A stretch of 36,090 nt of DNA from Verrucomicrobia bacterium UBA1263 (GCA_002308515.1 DBVN01000118.1:26407-62496), one strand, 5' to 3'. Shown: positions 23,701-32,924, numbered from the stretch's first letter. A program made the numbers and translations. Notes: a model not told the origin generated them from the sequence alone.

Positions 23701-26649
23701 GTATGGTTCACTGCCACTATGCTGGCAAACGCGAATATTTTTCAGAATTCACAAAAGGTCATCATCCCCTCTGAGAAGAACTTTATCACGATCGAAATGA
23801 CACCAGCCTCCCCTGTTCAGAAACCCAGAGATAAAGGGAAAGTCACACTTCGCACCCTGGACGCGAACGGCAGCCCCATTCAGGCAGAAGTCGCTCTGGG
23901 CATCGCAGATGAAGCTCTCTATGCTATTCAAAGTGAATACGCGAAAGATCCCCGTGAGTTTTTCTCCAATCCGCTGCGCTGGCAGCAGGTACGGACGTAT
24001 AACTCCTTCTGGCGAACGCTGGTATCACACAAAGCTGATACAGAAGAATCCAAAGAAGAGCAGGACGATTTAGCCGAATATGAACATGAGGAAGTTCCAA
24101 TGACTCTGGGCATTGACGGTGCCGCGCCGGCAAGAAGAATGCTCGCGAAAAACAGTGTCATGTCATTAGATGCCAAAGAAACTGCTGATATGGCCTACGA
24201 GATGGCGGAAATGCCCGCACCAATGATGGCCGCCGGCGATGGTGAAATGATCTCTCCGGATCAAGTGACCGTCCGAAATGATTTTCAATCCACGATCTTC
24301 TGGGGGCCAGAAATCGTAACAGATGCAGATGGATACGCGGAAGTAGAAGTGACTTATCCGGATAATCTCACCCAATGGAGATTGACAAGCCGGGCCAACA
24401 CAAAAGGCAGTCAATTCGGTATCCAGCAAGGGGAAGTCCGAGTGCGTCAGCCTCTGATGACCCGTCTGCAAGCCCCGCGCTTTTTCACTGTGGGAGATAC
24501 AGTCCACCTCTCCGCTGTCATCAACAATGACACCGAGAAAGATTTGACCGTAGGAGCTATTTTGGAAATTGAAAATGAAGATATTCTGCGAATGCAAGGC
24601 TCAAAGGAGATAACCATTGCTATCCCTGCGAAGGGAGAACAACGAGTCGTATGGAGCGTTAAAGCACTCGCCCCTGGAAATATCAAAATCAAAACGATCG
24701 TCCGCTCCACTCAGGAAGCTGATGCCATGGAAAAGAGTTATACTGTCTATGCGCACGGTATTGAAAAATTCATTGCCCGATCTGGTAAATTAGATCAAGG
24801 CAGCGTGGATATCATCATGGATCTGCCTAAAGAACGCAAGGAAACTGTATGTGAGATCCAGCTGACACCATGTCTGGCGGCCGGTATGCTGGACGCGCTT
24901 CCCTATCTTTTTGACTATCCCTATGGATGCACAGAACAAACCATGAGTCGTTTTCTGCCCGCGGTCATCGTCAAGCGTACACTCACAAAACTTGGCATTC
25001 CCCCGGAGAGTATCGAAAACCAACTTTTCGGCGGCAGAGAGCAAGATAGCAAAACACCAAGAGCTGAAACGAAAAAGTCATTCTCTCAATTAGATGAGAT
25101 CACACAAAAATCACTGGACCGTCTCTATGACCATCAGCACCAGGATGGGAGCTGGGGTTGGTGGAAGGAAAGCGGAGCGGATCCATTTATGAGCGCTTAT
25201 GTCGTCTGGGGATTGCAGCTGGCCCGATCTGCCGGGATCGATGTCAAAGCAGATGTGCTGAAACACGGCATCCAATGGCTGGACGAACATCTTTCCGCTT
25301 ATGAAGGACAACCTCATATCCAATGCTGGATGCTTCACGCGCTCAGCATAGAAACAAATAAGGACTCCATTAAACATTACGGAGATGTTTTTGATCATCT
25401 TTATAAAAATCGTGAATATCTGACCCCATATAGCAGAGCTCTATTGACACTTTCCGCGGTCAGACTGGAGAAAACTGAGGAAGCACAAATTCTCAGCAAA
25501 AACATTGAAAACGGAGCCATCCGCGATGCCGATCCGGATCAAACCGTTTTATTCAAGCAGACGGACACAACACAAACCGGCGGCGATGATCTGACCACAC
25601 TGCATTGGGATAACAGCCGCGGCGGCTACTGGTGGTTCCATAATCAAATCGAATCAACAGCGTTCTCTATTGCCGCTCTGGTCGCGGCAGATCCGCAAAG
25701 TCCTCTGATTCAGCCGGCAGTAAACTGGATCATCAAAAACCGCAGAGGTACTCAGTGGAACAACACACGGGATACCGCTTTATGTATATTAGCACTCTGC
25801 GACTTTATCCAGGTAAACAAGGAAATTGAAAGCAGTGTACGCTATTCCGTAGAAGTCAACGGCACCCCCGCCGGAGCCGGTCAGATTTCTTTTGCCGATA
25901 TCAGTAGTGGTACTTCAAAAATATGGGTGGACCCTTCCCTGCTTCATGAAGGCCAAAATCATATCGTCATCACCAAACTGGAGGGTGACGCGCCTGTTTA
26001 CTTCAGTTCTCAAATCAAATACTTCAGTATGGAAGAACCGATCACAGCCGCCGGAAATGAGCTTTTTGTAAGGCGCCAGTATTATAAATTAGATTCCATT
26101 CCGACTTTGCTGAAAGGACCTGCCACGCAAAAGACATTGCTGAAAAACGGGGACCACATTGAAAGCGGCGATCACATAGAAGTCGTCCTCACGATCGAGA
26201 GTAAAAACGAGTATGAATATCTGTTTTTTGAAGATCTAAAGCCAGGTGGGTTTGAAGCTGTCCAGACAAAAAGCGGCGCACCGATCTTCATTCGCGAGCT
26301 GAGCGAAACCGGCATTCAACGTCGTGCGGCAGATTCACTCACTTCCGAACTGGAAACTCCCAGTTCTAATCCGAAGATGCCGTTCTGGTGGAATATATCG
26401 CTTCAACCCTCTGCCGATGAAGACTACACTGGAAACAGGCTGTGGGTATATCAGGAACAAAGAGATCAAAAAACAGCCTCATTCATTGATCATCTTTCGG
26501 AAGGTGTATGGGAATTACGCTATGAGTATCGGGCTGAAACACCGGGACAATTCCATGCGCTGCCCGTTTTGGGAGAAGCCATGTATGTACCTGAATTGCG
26601 CTGTAACAGCGATGAATCGCTCATTGATATAGACGAGAGAAATGACTGA
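20725..26649 (+). CDS. Large bacterial alpha-2-macroglobulin with thioester
   Basis: 1974 residues from the ATG at 20725, chosen over one at 20653 because AGAGGA lies seven bases before it and the signal peptide starts there (hydrophobic IILFVTMFLSLF, cleavage near SHA). There is no lipobox, unlike E. coli YfhM. Residues about 30-310 look helical and TPR-like. An MG2-type domain follows (YVFTDRPVYRPQEKVQWK, near 525), then several macroglobulin beta domains. The A2M domain is at FWGPEIVTDADGYAEVEVTY (near 1191) and the thioester Cys1402-Thr-Glu-Gln1405 lies in DYPYGCTEQT, in an alpha/alpha-barrel thioester domain. A Met/Ala/Pro-rich segment near 1120-1175 may act as bait. Such proteins trap proteases at the cell envelope. 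No pbpC neighbour, a common partner; instead the last eight bases overlap menI. Confidence 0.92.
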   Translation: MNSKLYSSLTKAIIILFVTMFLSLFSHAQNVALEPLIQKAEKAYQEQSWAEAEKVYNEILEHKEDFSKNQLDWLQLHYLAAKYRNRYAQSSSFNNRKLSSIWDEITDLARDRHDEFWAEVQETLGDLEKMKQNFYSSPSAHYVQALDYWASQTDIEKARNRYRILIQKVIENALSNPSYLPLIQENILLNGIQLIEKQEDLLKLNLLLANQYQHKPLTPATYYLIRQQYKKLLAFSPKTPHYDRVLFNYAQWLELHGRQIKNPNNQYSYLADYEEALTYYQQIIEQFTKKKSPHWERAKDKIKAITEPQIGLLVSNQYTPGSQIEYSLFYNNLSNVQVSLYSIDLNRDIHPLKDKTLHRGSYLEAVTVQKKEAVYTESFSPATNRWAHFPSKENVSPKNIFPAGAYLLEAKSGTNTARELILITDIALIAKSAPEGENLLYLGNAFSGEPIPDAELHLIHTWNHSKEIFSKEQTLRTDTDGIARFAPLAKQNYSNILVTAKSADLQTLLFLDAPERHDPEEDFSVYVFTDRPVYRPQEKVQWKTIVRSRKNDTLSTPAGLKLDYAIHSPNDEIIKSGTVTLNDFGSAFDSLTLTQEMRLGEYQIEFKQNGTALEWATLFRLEEYKLPEYKLSVTPTAENYRLGDTIQTTIQAEYYFGGPVADAELTVQVRQKNYNHHWIQIRRYPWLYEDDFSGGNWQRNNIGEVILTKTLKTDSNGQALIEFETPLQTNRDLEYIINAKLLDSAGREVVAQNNIKVTSFSYYVQLKPTKTIITPGENAVIEITAEDANGKTHSAQGQIEVTRKHYVERWIDPAGDTVEGEKLDAIKKQVGYENFPPAPEKGKAPWRLKFSNYRFEKILTKEVSTDQNGRAQFRFPLEKTGCYQVSWTSADTLTLGNGEKIPWDNITASTSLWCADANTRTIQVKEQGITLILDENQAKVEHSLPIMIQTDHPGHHILLTAEANSIIGSQMIHMEGDAQLVAVPVTEAHTPNVWFTATMLANANIFQNSQKVIIPSEKNFITIEMTPASPVQKPRDKGKVTLRTLDANGSPIQAEVALGIADEALYAIQSEYAKDPREFFSNPLRWQQVRTYNSFWRTLVSHKADTEESKEEQDDLAEYEHEEVPMTLGIDGAAPARRMLAKNSVMSLDAKETADMAYEMAEMPAPMMAAGDGEMISPDQVTVRNDFQSTIFWGPEIVTDADGYAEVEVTYPDNLTQWRLTSRANTKGSQFGIQQGEVRVRQPLMTRLQAPRFFTVGDTVHLSAVINNDTEKDLTVGAILEIENEDILRMQGSKEITIAIPAKGEQRVVWSVKALAPGNIKIKTIVRSTQEADAMEKSYTVYAHGIEKFIARSGKLDQGSVDIIMDLPKERKETVCEIQLTPCLAAGMLDALPYLFDYPYGCTEQTMSRFLPAVIVKRTLTKLGIPPESIENQLFGGREQDSKTPRAETKKSFSQLDEITQKSLDRLYDHQHQDGSWGWWKESGADPFMSAYVVWGLQLARSAGIDVKADVLKHGIQWLDEHLSAYEGQPHIQCWMLHALSIETNKDSIKHYGDVFDHLYKNREYLTPYSRALLTLSAVRLEKTEEAQILSKNIENGAIRDADPDQTVLFKQTDTTQTGGDDLTTLHWDNSRGGYWWFHNQIESTAFSIAALVAADPQSPLIQPAVNWIIKNRRGTQWNNTRDTALCILALCDFIQVNKEIESSVRYSVEVNGTPAGAGQISFADISSGTSKIWVDPSLLHEGQNHIVITKLEGDAPVYFSSQIKYFSMEEPITAAGNELFVRRQYYKLDSIPTLLKGPATQKTLLKNGDHIESGDHIEVVLTIESKNEYEYLFFEDLKPGGFEAVQTKSGAPIFIRELSETGIQRRAADSLTSELETPSSNPKMPFWWNISLQPSADEDYTGNRLWVYQEQRDQKTASFIDHLSEGVWELRYEYRAETPGQFHALPVLGEAMYVPELRCNSDESLIDIDERND

Positions 26650-27061
26650 AGAATTTTCACCGGAATCCATTGATCAACTGAATAAGGGATCCTTTATTTC
26701 ACGGCTGGGCATCCGCTGCACCCATGTCGAGGACGGACTGATGGAGGCGACGATGCCGGTAAATGAAAGCAACTGCCAACCTCTTAAAATGCTTCATGGT
26801 GGAGCATCCCTCACACTTGCGGAGACTTTAGCCGGATGCGGATCCTATGTTCTGGAAAAAGGAAATAAATGGCCTTGGGGAATACAGGTGAATGGGACAC
26901 ATGTTTCTTCTGTCGCGATGGGAGACAGTGTCAGAGCGGTGGCAAAACTGATCCATAAAGGTCATTCGACACACCTCTGGGATGTGAATATCTATGCGCA
27001 GAGTACAGGTAAATTGGTCTCAACTGTTCGAGTGACAAACAAATTGGGCGAGAAGAAATAG
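26642..27061 (+). CDS. menI: Hotdog-fold thioesterase, probable DHNA-CoA thioesterase
   Basis: A 139-residue single-domain hotdog protein of the PaaI/YdiI type. The key helix reads CQPLKMLHGGASLTLAET, with the HGG motif and the catalytic Glu, followed by the usual VNGTHVSSVAMGDSVRAVA strand. In menaquinone synthesis it would release CoA from 1,4-dihydroxy-2-naphthoyl-CoA, the product of MenB. Its start overlaps the last eight bases of the alpha-2-macroglobulin gene, and menF starts within three bases of its stop, so the specific MenI assignment rests on context. Motifs alone would fit other small acyl-CoA thioesterases. Confidence 0.85.
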   Translation: MTEEFSPESIDQLNKGSFISRLGIRCTHVEDGLMEATMPVNESNCQPLKMLHGGASLTLAETLAGCGSYVLEKGNKWPWGIQVNGTHVSSVAMGDSVRAVAKLIHKGHSTHLWDVNIYAQSTGKLVSTVRVTNKLGEKK

Positions 27062-27063
27062 TG

Positions 27064-28149
27064 ATGAATAAAAAAGAAGTTTCCTACGCCTTATTCAAGC
27101 AGCCCGGCAATGGAGATATCTCTTTATTTTTCCAGGAAAATACCCTGCCTGAAAGAATTCCTGCCTTGCGCGAATTGAACAATAAAACGGGATTTGTCAT
27201 CGCGCCTTTCATTGTCAGCAATGAGACTCCTATTCTCCTGCTGCACCCCGAGTATCAACTCCATGGGATAAAAGAAATCATCGCCTTTTTGGGCACAAGA
27301 CGAGAATCATTCACTCAGAATTCATCGGAAGCTTTATCACTTCCCTATCTGGAGGAAACAAAAGTATTCCAGCGGTATTCCAATGCATTTCAAACCGTAA
27401 AAGATCTCCTTTCAGCGGACAAACTGAAAAAAATCGTTCTTGCCCGTACCACATCAATACAAAACGATACGGACCTAAACGCAGCCAGTCTTTTTTTTAA
27501 CGCGTGTGAAAGTTACCCCAACGAATATGTAGTTCTGTTCCACACACCGTTCACAGGAACATGGCTAAGCGCGACACCAGAACTTCTGCTGGAACACTCA
27601 AACGAAATGGCGCATACCATCGCGCTTGCCGGTACAATTACAGACAAGGATTCCACCCTCCCAACACAGTGGAACGATAAAAATATCAAAGAACAGCAGA
27701 TCGTTGTCGATTTTATCCGCTCTCGGCTTCACCTATATCCCATCACATCCACCGTTTACGAACCGATTCAAGTTCATGGGGGTAAACTTTCACATCTAAA
27801 GACCAATTTCTATTTCAAAATTGAATATCAAAAATTCTATGAACGAGTCGGTGGCATCTTAGATTCACTGCATCCTACGCCGGCTGTCTGCGGTGTACCT
27901 CAAGACGAGTCAATGGAATTGATTTCAAAATTGGAATGTCTCCCCCGCTTGTATTATTCTGGTTTTACAGGCATACTTAACATGGACAGACAAACTCATT
28001 TCTATGTGACACTGAGATGTCTGAAGATGGGGCATGATCATCTGACCCTCTATGCCGGTGGAGGAATACTCCCCATGTCACAAATGGAAAGCGAATGGGA
28101 AGAGACCGAGGAAAAGTTGAAAATCATGAAAAGTCTCATTACTACATGA
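27064..28149 (+). CDS. menF: Isochorismate synthase
   Basis: A 361-residue chorismate-using enzyme that makes isochorismate, the first committed step toward menaquinone. Start taken at the ATG at 27064; a GTG at 27061 overlaps the menI stop. Typical motifs: KLKKIVLARTTSI with the general-base Lys, ATPELLLE, ALAGTITDKDS, EQQIVVDFI, LHPTPAVCGVP and the C-terminal YAGGGILPMSQMESEWEETEEK, which holds the Mg-binding acids. Its shorter N-terminal region is like that of Bacteroidetes MenF rather than E. coli MenF. The stop overlaps the menD start (ATGA). Confidence 0.92.
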   Translation: MNKKEVSYALFKQPGNGDISLFFQENTLPERIPALRELNNKTGFVIAPFIVSNETPILLLHPEYQLHGIKEIIAFLGTRRESFTQNSSEALSLPYLEETKVFQRYSNAFQTVKDLLSADKLKKIVLARTTSIQNDTDLNAASLFFNACESYPNEYVVLFHTPFTGTWLSATPELLLEHSNEMAHTIALAGTITDKDSTLPTQWNDKNIKEQQIVVDFIRSRLHLYPITSTVYEPIQVHGGKLSHLKTNFYFKIEYQKFYERVGGILDSLHPTPAVCGVPQDESMELISKLECLPRLYYSGFTGILNMDRQTHFYVTLRCLKMGHDHLTLYAGGGILPMSQMESEWEETEEKLKIMKSLITT

Positions 28150-29861
28150 TAACAAAAAGCAATATGTACTCTGATAAGCTGAATGTGCAAATCCTTGTTT
28201 CACTGCTGATTGAACATCAAATCAGTCATATTGTGCTGTGCCCCGGTTCCAGAAATTCACCGTTGACACATACGATCTCACAACATCCATTCTTTAAATG
28301 TTTCAGCATTTTTGATGAGCGCAGTGCCGGCTTCTTTGCCATAGGACTGGCTCAAAAACTACAGCATCCCGCAGCCGTCTGCTGCACATCCGGCACGGCA
28401 CTTCTGAATCTGGCATCCGCTGTTGCCGAGGCCAAATATCAACAGGTTCCCCTGCTGGTTATTTCAGCGGATCGACCTCCGGCATGGATAAATCAAATGG
28501 ATGGACAAACTATTCCACAACAGGGTGTTTTTGGAAATCTTGTCAAAAAATCTGTTCATCTCCCAGAAGTTCAAAATGACGAGGACAGATGGTATTGTGA
28601 AAGACTTGTCAACGAAGCCATCCTTAGTTTGAGTCAGCATGGGCGTACACCAGTCCATATCAATATTCCCATCAGCGAACCGCTTTTTCAATATACCGCG
28701 TCGGAACTTCCGGCGGTAAAACCTATAAAACTCGCATCCACACAAAAAACAATATGCGATCCGGAATTTGTTCTAAACTGGAGCCATTCTCAAAAACGGA
28801 TGATCTTGGTTGGGCAGCTTCCACCGGATCCTCAGTTGGAAAAAATCATTGACCAAATATCACGTCAATGGCACTGTGTCGTCCTTTGTGAACACTTGGC
28901 TAATATCCAAAACGTAAAAGATGTCATCACTCAGTTTGATACTATCCTGAAAGTATCAAACTCATCCGAAATACATCAATTAAAGCCGGATATTCTTCTT
29001 ACAATAGGCGGTCATATCGTTTCTAAGCATCTAAAGAAATTTCTTCGTGACACTCACCCTGTTCACTATCTGATCTCCAAATCCGGTGAACCAGCAGATA
29101 CATTCCAATCTCTTCGAGGAATCATTGAGGGAGAACCTAAAAGCATTCTTGAAACTCTGTGTGATTCTATCCCTGATGTAAACATTAAAACCGAGGCCAT
29201 TGCATATAAAACACGGTGGAATTCGCTTCAGGATACGCAAACCAGGAAAATCATCGACACCACTGTTCCCTGGTCTGATCTATCTGCCATCCGGCTGTTT
29301 CTTGATAATATGTCTCCTAACGCCGCGCTGCATTTGGCAAACAGCAGCACCGTGCGCCATGCGCAGTTATTTCATTTACCACCAAACACTCAGGTATATT
29401 GCAATCGCGGTACAAGCGGCATTGATGGCTCTTTATCAACAGGTGTTGGATTCTCTATCCTGCACCGAGGCATTACCTATGTCATCATTGGAGATTTGAG
29501 TTTCTTCTATGATATGAATGTGCTGATGAGCAGATATATCACACGCAATTTAAGGATTTTGCTCATTAATAACGGAGGTGGCGGAATTTTTTATCAGCTG
29601 CCAGGATCAAAGAAATCTCCGGCTTTGGTTGAATACATAGCCGCTTCACATTCCGTTTCCGCCCAAGGTTGGATCGAATCTCTGGGGATAGGCTATCTTG
29701 CCGCGAAAACAGAAACAGAACTGCGACATTGTCTGATTCCTTTCACTCAAGCCGAAGCTGAAAAAAACGCTTTGTGCCTGGAGGTATTTACAGATCCTCA
29801 ATCTAATGAAAAAGCAATCAAAACATTTTACGAAATCTTAGAAAATAAAAGTCATGAATAA
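28146..29861 (+). CDS. menD: SEPHCHC synthase (ThDP-dependent)
   Basis: A 571-residue enzyme that joins 2-oxoglutarate-derived succinic semialdehyde to isochorismate, giving SEPHCHC. Start at the ATG at 28146, in ATGA overlap with menF; an in-frame ATG at 28164 (MYSDKLNVQ) is a real alternative because relatives often begin there. Signatures: CPGSRNSPLT, FDERSAGFFAIGLA with the cofactor-activating Glu, CTSGTALLNLASAVAEA, SADRPPAWINQMDGQTIPQ, and the ThDP/metal motif GDLSFFYDMNVL followed by LLINNGGGGIF. Its last eight bases overlap menB. Confidence 0.95.
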   Translation: MITKSNMYSDKLNVQILVSLLIEHQISHIVLCPGSRNSPLTHTISQHPFFKCFSIFDERSAGFFAIGLAQKLQHPAAVCCTSGTALLNLASAVAEAKYQQVPLLVISADRPPAWINQMDGQTIPQQGVFGNLVKKSVHLPEVQNDEDRWYCERLVNEAILSLSQHGRTPVHINIPISEPLFQYTASELPAVKPIKLASTQKTICDPEFVLNWSHSQKRMILVGQLPPDPQLEKIIDQISRQWHCVVLCEHLANIQNVKDVITQFDTILKVSNSSEIHQLKPDILLTIGGHIVSKHLKKFLRDTHPVHYLISKSGEPADTFQSLRGIIEGEPKSILETLCDSIPDVNIKTEAIAYKTRWNSLQDTQTRKIIDTTVPWSDLSAIRLFLDNMSPNAALHLANSSTVRHAQLFHLPPNTQVYCNRGTSGIDGSLSTGVGFSILHRGITYVIIGDLSFFYDMNVLMSRYITRNLRILLINNGGGGIFYQLPGSKKSPALVEYIAASHSVSAQGWIESLGIGYLAAKTETELRHCLIPFTQAEAEKNALCLEVFTDPQSNEKAIKTFYEILENKSHE

Positions 29862-30675
29862 ACGAGAATGGCAAACAATCAAGGAATTTGAAGACATCCT
29901 GTTTGAATATTACAATGGCATTGCCAAAATCACGATCAATCGTCCCCGTTATTACAACGCTTTTACCCCAACAACGACGGCCGAAATGAGTGAAGCCTTG
30001 ACCATCTGCCGTGAAAGACAAGATATCAATGTCATTGTCTTCACCGGCACCGGTGACAAAGCATTCTGTTCCGGCGGTGATCAAAATGTCAAAGGTCGAG
30101 GCGGGTACATCGGCAAAGACGGAGTTCCTCGTCTTAGTGTTCTGGATGTTCAAAAACAGATCCGCTCCATTCCCAAACCCGTTATCGCGATGGTCAACGG
30201 CTATGCTATCGGTGGCGGCCAGGTCCTTCAGCTCGTATGCGATCTCTCTATTGCTTCGGAAAACGCGATCTTTGGTCAAACCGGCCCTCATGTGGGCAGC
30301 TTTGATGCCGGTTTTGGCGCATCTTATCTCGCTCGCGTCGTGGGCCAGAAAAAAGCTCGTGAAATCTGGTTCCTTTGCAGAAAATACAATGCCCAGGAGG
30401 CTCTTGAAATGGGACTTGTCAACAAAGTGGTTCCTTTTGAAAAATTAGAAGATGAGGTCGTTGAATGGGCTGAAACGATCATGCGGCACAGTCCGCTGGC
30501 ACTTCGTATGATCAAGGCCGGTCTTAACGCGGAATTAGATGGACAAGCCGGTATCCAGGAGTTAGCTGGTGACGCGACTCTGCTCTATTATCTGACAGAT
30601 GAAGCCCAAGAAGGGAAAAACGCTTTTCTCGAAAAACGCAGTCCTGATTTCAAGCAATATCCCAAGTTCCCATAG
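29854..30675 (+). CDS. menB: 1,4-Dihydroxy-2-naphthoyl-CoA synthase
   Basis: A 273-residue crotonase-fold enzyme that closes the ring of o-succinylbenzoyl-CoA. Family features: TINRPRYYNAFTP, CSGGDQNVKGRGGYIG, NGYAIGGGQVLQLVCDLSIA and QTGPHVGSFDAGFGASYLAR. The Gly in QTGPxVGSFD, where type II enzymes have Asp (QTDADVGSFD), points to a bicarbonate-dependent type I MenB. The ATG overlaps the end of menD by eight bases; menC begins six bases after the stop. Confidence 0.96.
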   Translation: MNKREWQTIKEFEDILFEYYNGIAKITINRPRYYNAFTPTTTAEMSEALTICRERQDINVIVFTGTGDKAFCSGGDQNVKGRGGYIGKDGVPRLSVLDVQKQIRSIPKPVIAMVNGYAIGGGQVLQLVCDLSIASENAIFGQTGPHVGSFDAGFGASYLARVVGQKKAREIWFLCRKYNAQEALEMGLVNKVVPFEKLEDEVVEWAETIMRHSPLALRMIKAGLNAELDGQAGIQELAGDATLLYYLTDEAQEGKNAFLEKRSPDFKQYPKFP

Positions 30676-30681
30676 CATAAA

Positions 30682-31752
30682 ATGCGCGTCAAAATTATCC
30701 CCAGGATCCTCCACTTCAAGAAACCGGCAGGCACTTCCCGTGCTGTGTATCACACACGAAAAGTCTGGTATATCCTTATCCAAAAGGAGGATCGTTTCGG
30801 CATTGGTGAATGCGCGCCATTGCCAAACTTGAGCTGTGATGATTTAGAGGATTATACCGACCTGTTGACTCACTCAGTACATCGCCTCTTGAATACAGAT
30901 AATTTTGACTTAGCATCTCTCCGCGATTTTCCTTCGATGCTTTTCGGATTGGAAACCGCCCTGCTCCAATTAGAAGAGAATACATTCACTCTCTCAAACA
31001 CACCATTTGCCATTGGCAAACAAGGTATTCCTATCAATGGACTTGTCTGGATGGGTACCTCCGATGAAATGGCGAAACAGATCGAAGAAAAAATCGAACA
31101 GGGTTTTCACTGTATCAAACTCAAAATAGGCGCAATTGACTTCCTCGAAGAATTGAAACTGCTTCGCGGTATTCGCCGTCGTTTTCCCGCAAATGCCATC
31201 GAACTGCGTGTGGACGCGAATGGAGCCTTTTCTCCGGCAAATGTCATGGATAAATTAGAACGTTTGGCGGAACTGGAAATCCATTCCATTGAACAGCCTC
31301 TTCCTCCCGGACAGATGATCCAAGCGGGCAATCTGCTCAGCGATCCTCCGATCCCCATCGCGTTGGATGAAGAATTGATCGGTAAAAATACATTGCGGGA
31401 AAAACGATCTCTTCTGGATTCTATTCGCCCACAATATATCGTTCTAAAACCCAGTTTACATGGTGGTATGCTGGGGTGCCGGGAATGGATCGCTGAAGCC
31501 CGTCAGCGCGGGATCGGCTGGTGGATCACCTCCGCGCTGGAGTCCAACATTGGTTTGAACGCGATCGCTCATTTTTGCGCTTCGATCATTTCTCCAATAG
31601 ATTCTCAAACACTTCCGCAGGGGCTGGGTACGGGACTGCTCTTCCAGGATAACATTCCGCTTCCTTTGGAAATCAATCAGGCTTGTCTATGGTTCCATTC
31701 AGAAAAAGAACCTGATGTCCATTCTGTCGCTCAGACTTTTCTTAAGGAATGA
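30682..31752 (+). CDS. menC: o-Succinylbenzoate synthase
   Basis: A 356-residue enolase-superfamily enzyme that dehydrates SHCHC to o-succinylbenzoate. Catalytic pattern visible: CIKLKIG (KxK base), RVDANGAF, HSIEQPL and ALDEEL as the three metal-binding acids, VLKPSLHGG with the second base Lys, and SALESNIGLNAIAHF near the end. The N-terminal capping region contains GIGECAPLPNL. The stop overlaps the menE ATG (ATGA). Confidence 0.94.
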   Translation: MRVKIIPRILHFKKPAGTSRAVYHTRKVWYILIQKEDRFGIGECAPLPNLSCDDLEDYTDLLTHSVHRLLNTDNFDLASLRDFPSMLFGLETALLQLEENTFTLSNTPFAIGKQGIPINGLVWMGTSDEMAKQIEEKIEQGFHCIKLKIGAIDFLEELKLLRGIRRRFPANAIELRVDANGAFSPANVMDKLERLAELEIHSIEQPLPPGQMIQAGNLLSDPPIPIALDEELIGKNTLREKRSLLDSIRPQYIVLKPSLHGGMLGCREWIAEARQRGIGWWITSALESNIGLNAIAHFCASIISPIDSQTLPQGLGTGLLFQDNIPLPLEINQACLWFHSEKEPDVHSVAQTFLKE

Positions 31753-32924
31753 ACTCTATCTGTATCAACGGAATAAGTCATACTCAAGAGGAAATTCTGG
31801 CTGGCAGAAATCTAAAGCTCCTCTCGCCAGAACTGGTGGATTTCCTGCATGATTGGTTCTCAGAGTCTCCCGTTTTCCATGTCAGGACATCTGGTTCGAC
31901 CGGCATTCCCAAACAAATCCCTGTCCTCAAAAAACACGCTGTCAACAGCGCGAAGGCCACATGCTCCTACTTGGGACTGAAACGCGGTGATAATGCCCTT
32001 CTTTGCCTTTCCACGCAATATATCGCGGGTAAAATGATGATCGTCCGGGCAATTACCGCCGGTTTGAACCTGTGGACAGTTCCGGTAGATGGGCATCCTC
32101 TGAAACCTTTCTTGAACTCACCTCATCCTCATTTTCATTTTGCGGCAATGGTTCCGCTGCAGGTCATCAATTCTCTCCAAATAGAAAATGAACGGGATCT
32201 CTTAGCTCAGATCGACAAAATCATCATCGGCGGCGCCGCAATCGATCCTCAATTAGAAGCCGATCTGCGCTCTTTCCCTAATACATTTCTGTCCACTTAC
32301 GGAATGACGGAAACTCTTTCGCATATCGCAATGCGTCCGCTGAATGGTTCCCAGGCATCCCCATATTATACCCCACTTCCTGGTGTCCATGTACGGGCTG
32401 ATGCCGATGCGACTCTCATCATTGACTTTCCAGAAATTGGCATAACACAGCTCAAAACACATGACCGGGTTCACATCATCCCATCTGCTCTTGACCGTGC
32501 CGCGAATTTCAAAATCCTTGGCCGGATAGACAATATCATCAACAGCGGAGGTCTCAAAATACAACCTGAGGAAATAGAGTCAAAGCTCGCTTTTCTTCAC
32601 CCCAACCACTATGCGGTCACATCTCTTCCGCATCCCGTGCTGGGTGAAGCCATCGTTCTGCTTATATCCACACAATCTATTCAAAATCAATTAGATTCAG
32701 CAAATACAAAAATCTTAAAAAGACAGAATTGGCAAAACGCTTCGGAACGCTCAGATTTTCTGAAACTGCTCTCGATTCACCTGTCTAAATATCATCTCCC
32801 CAAAGCCATTGGCTGGGTAGATGTTCTGCCCTTCACACCAAATGGAAAGATAGACCGCATAGCATTAAAACAACTTGCTTCCAAAGTCTTTGGGGAAAAT
32901 CCATTTAACCCAAAATCGTATTAG
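31749..32924 (+). CDS. menE: o-Succinylbenzoate--CoA ligase
   Basis: A 391-residue adenylate-forming (ANL) enzyme, short for the superfamily as in Bacteroidetes-type MenE. Motifs: phosphate loop TSGSTGIPKQIP, A5-like STYGMTETLSHIAMR, LGRIDNIINSGGLKI and the C-terminal catalytic Lys in FTPNGKIDRIALKQL. It activates o-succinylbenzoate for MenB. It is the last gene of the run; the terminator-like hairpin block begins about 40 bases after its stop. Confidence 0.93.
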   Translation: MNSICINGISHTQEEILAGRNLKLLSPELVDFLHDWFSESPVFHVRTSGSTGIPKQIPVLKKHAVNSAKATCSYLGLKRGDNALLCLSTQYIAGKMMIVRAITAGLNLWTVPVDGHPLKPFLNSPHPHFHFAAMVPLQVINSLQIENERDLLAQIDKIIIGGAAIDPQLEADLRSFPNTFLSTYGMTETLSHIAMRPLNGSQASPYYTPLPGVHVRADADATLIIDFPEIGITQLKTHDRVHIIPSALDRAANFKILGRIDNIINSGGLKIQPEEIESKLAFLHPNHYAVTSLPHPVLGEAIVLLISTQSIQNQLDSANTKILKRQNWQNASERSDFLKLLSIHLSKYHLPKAIGWVDVLPFTPNGKIDRIALKQLASKVFGENPFNPKSY

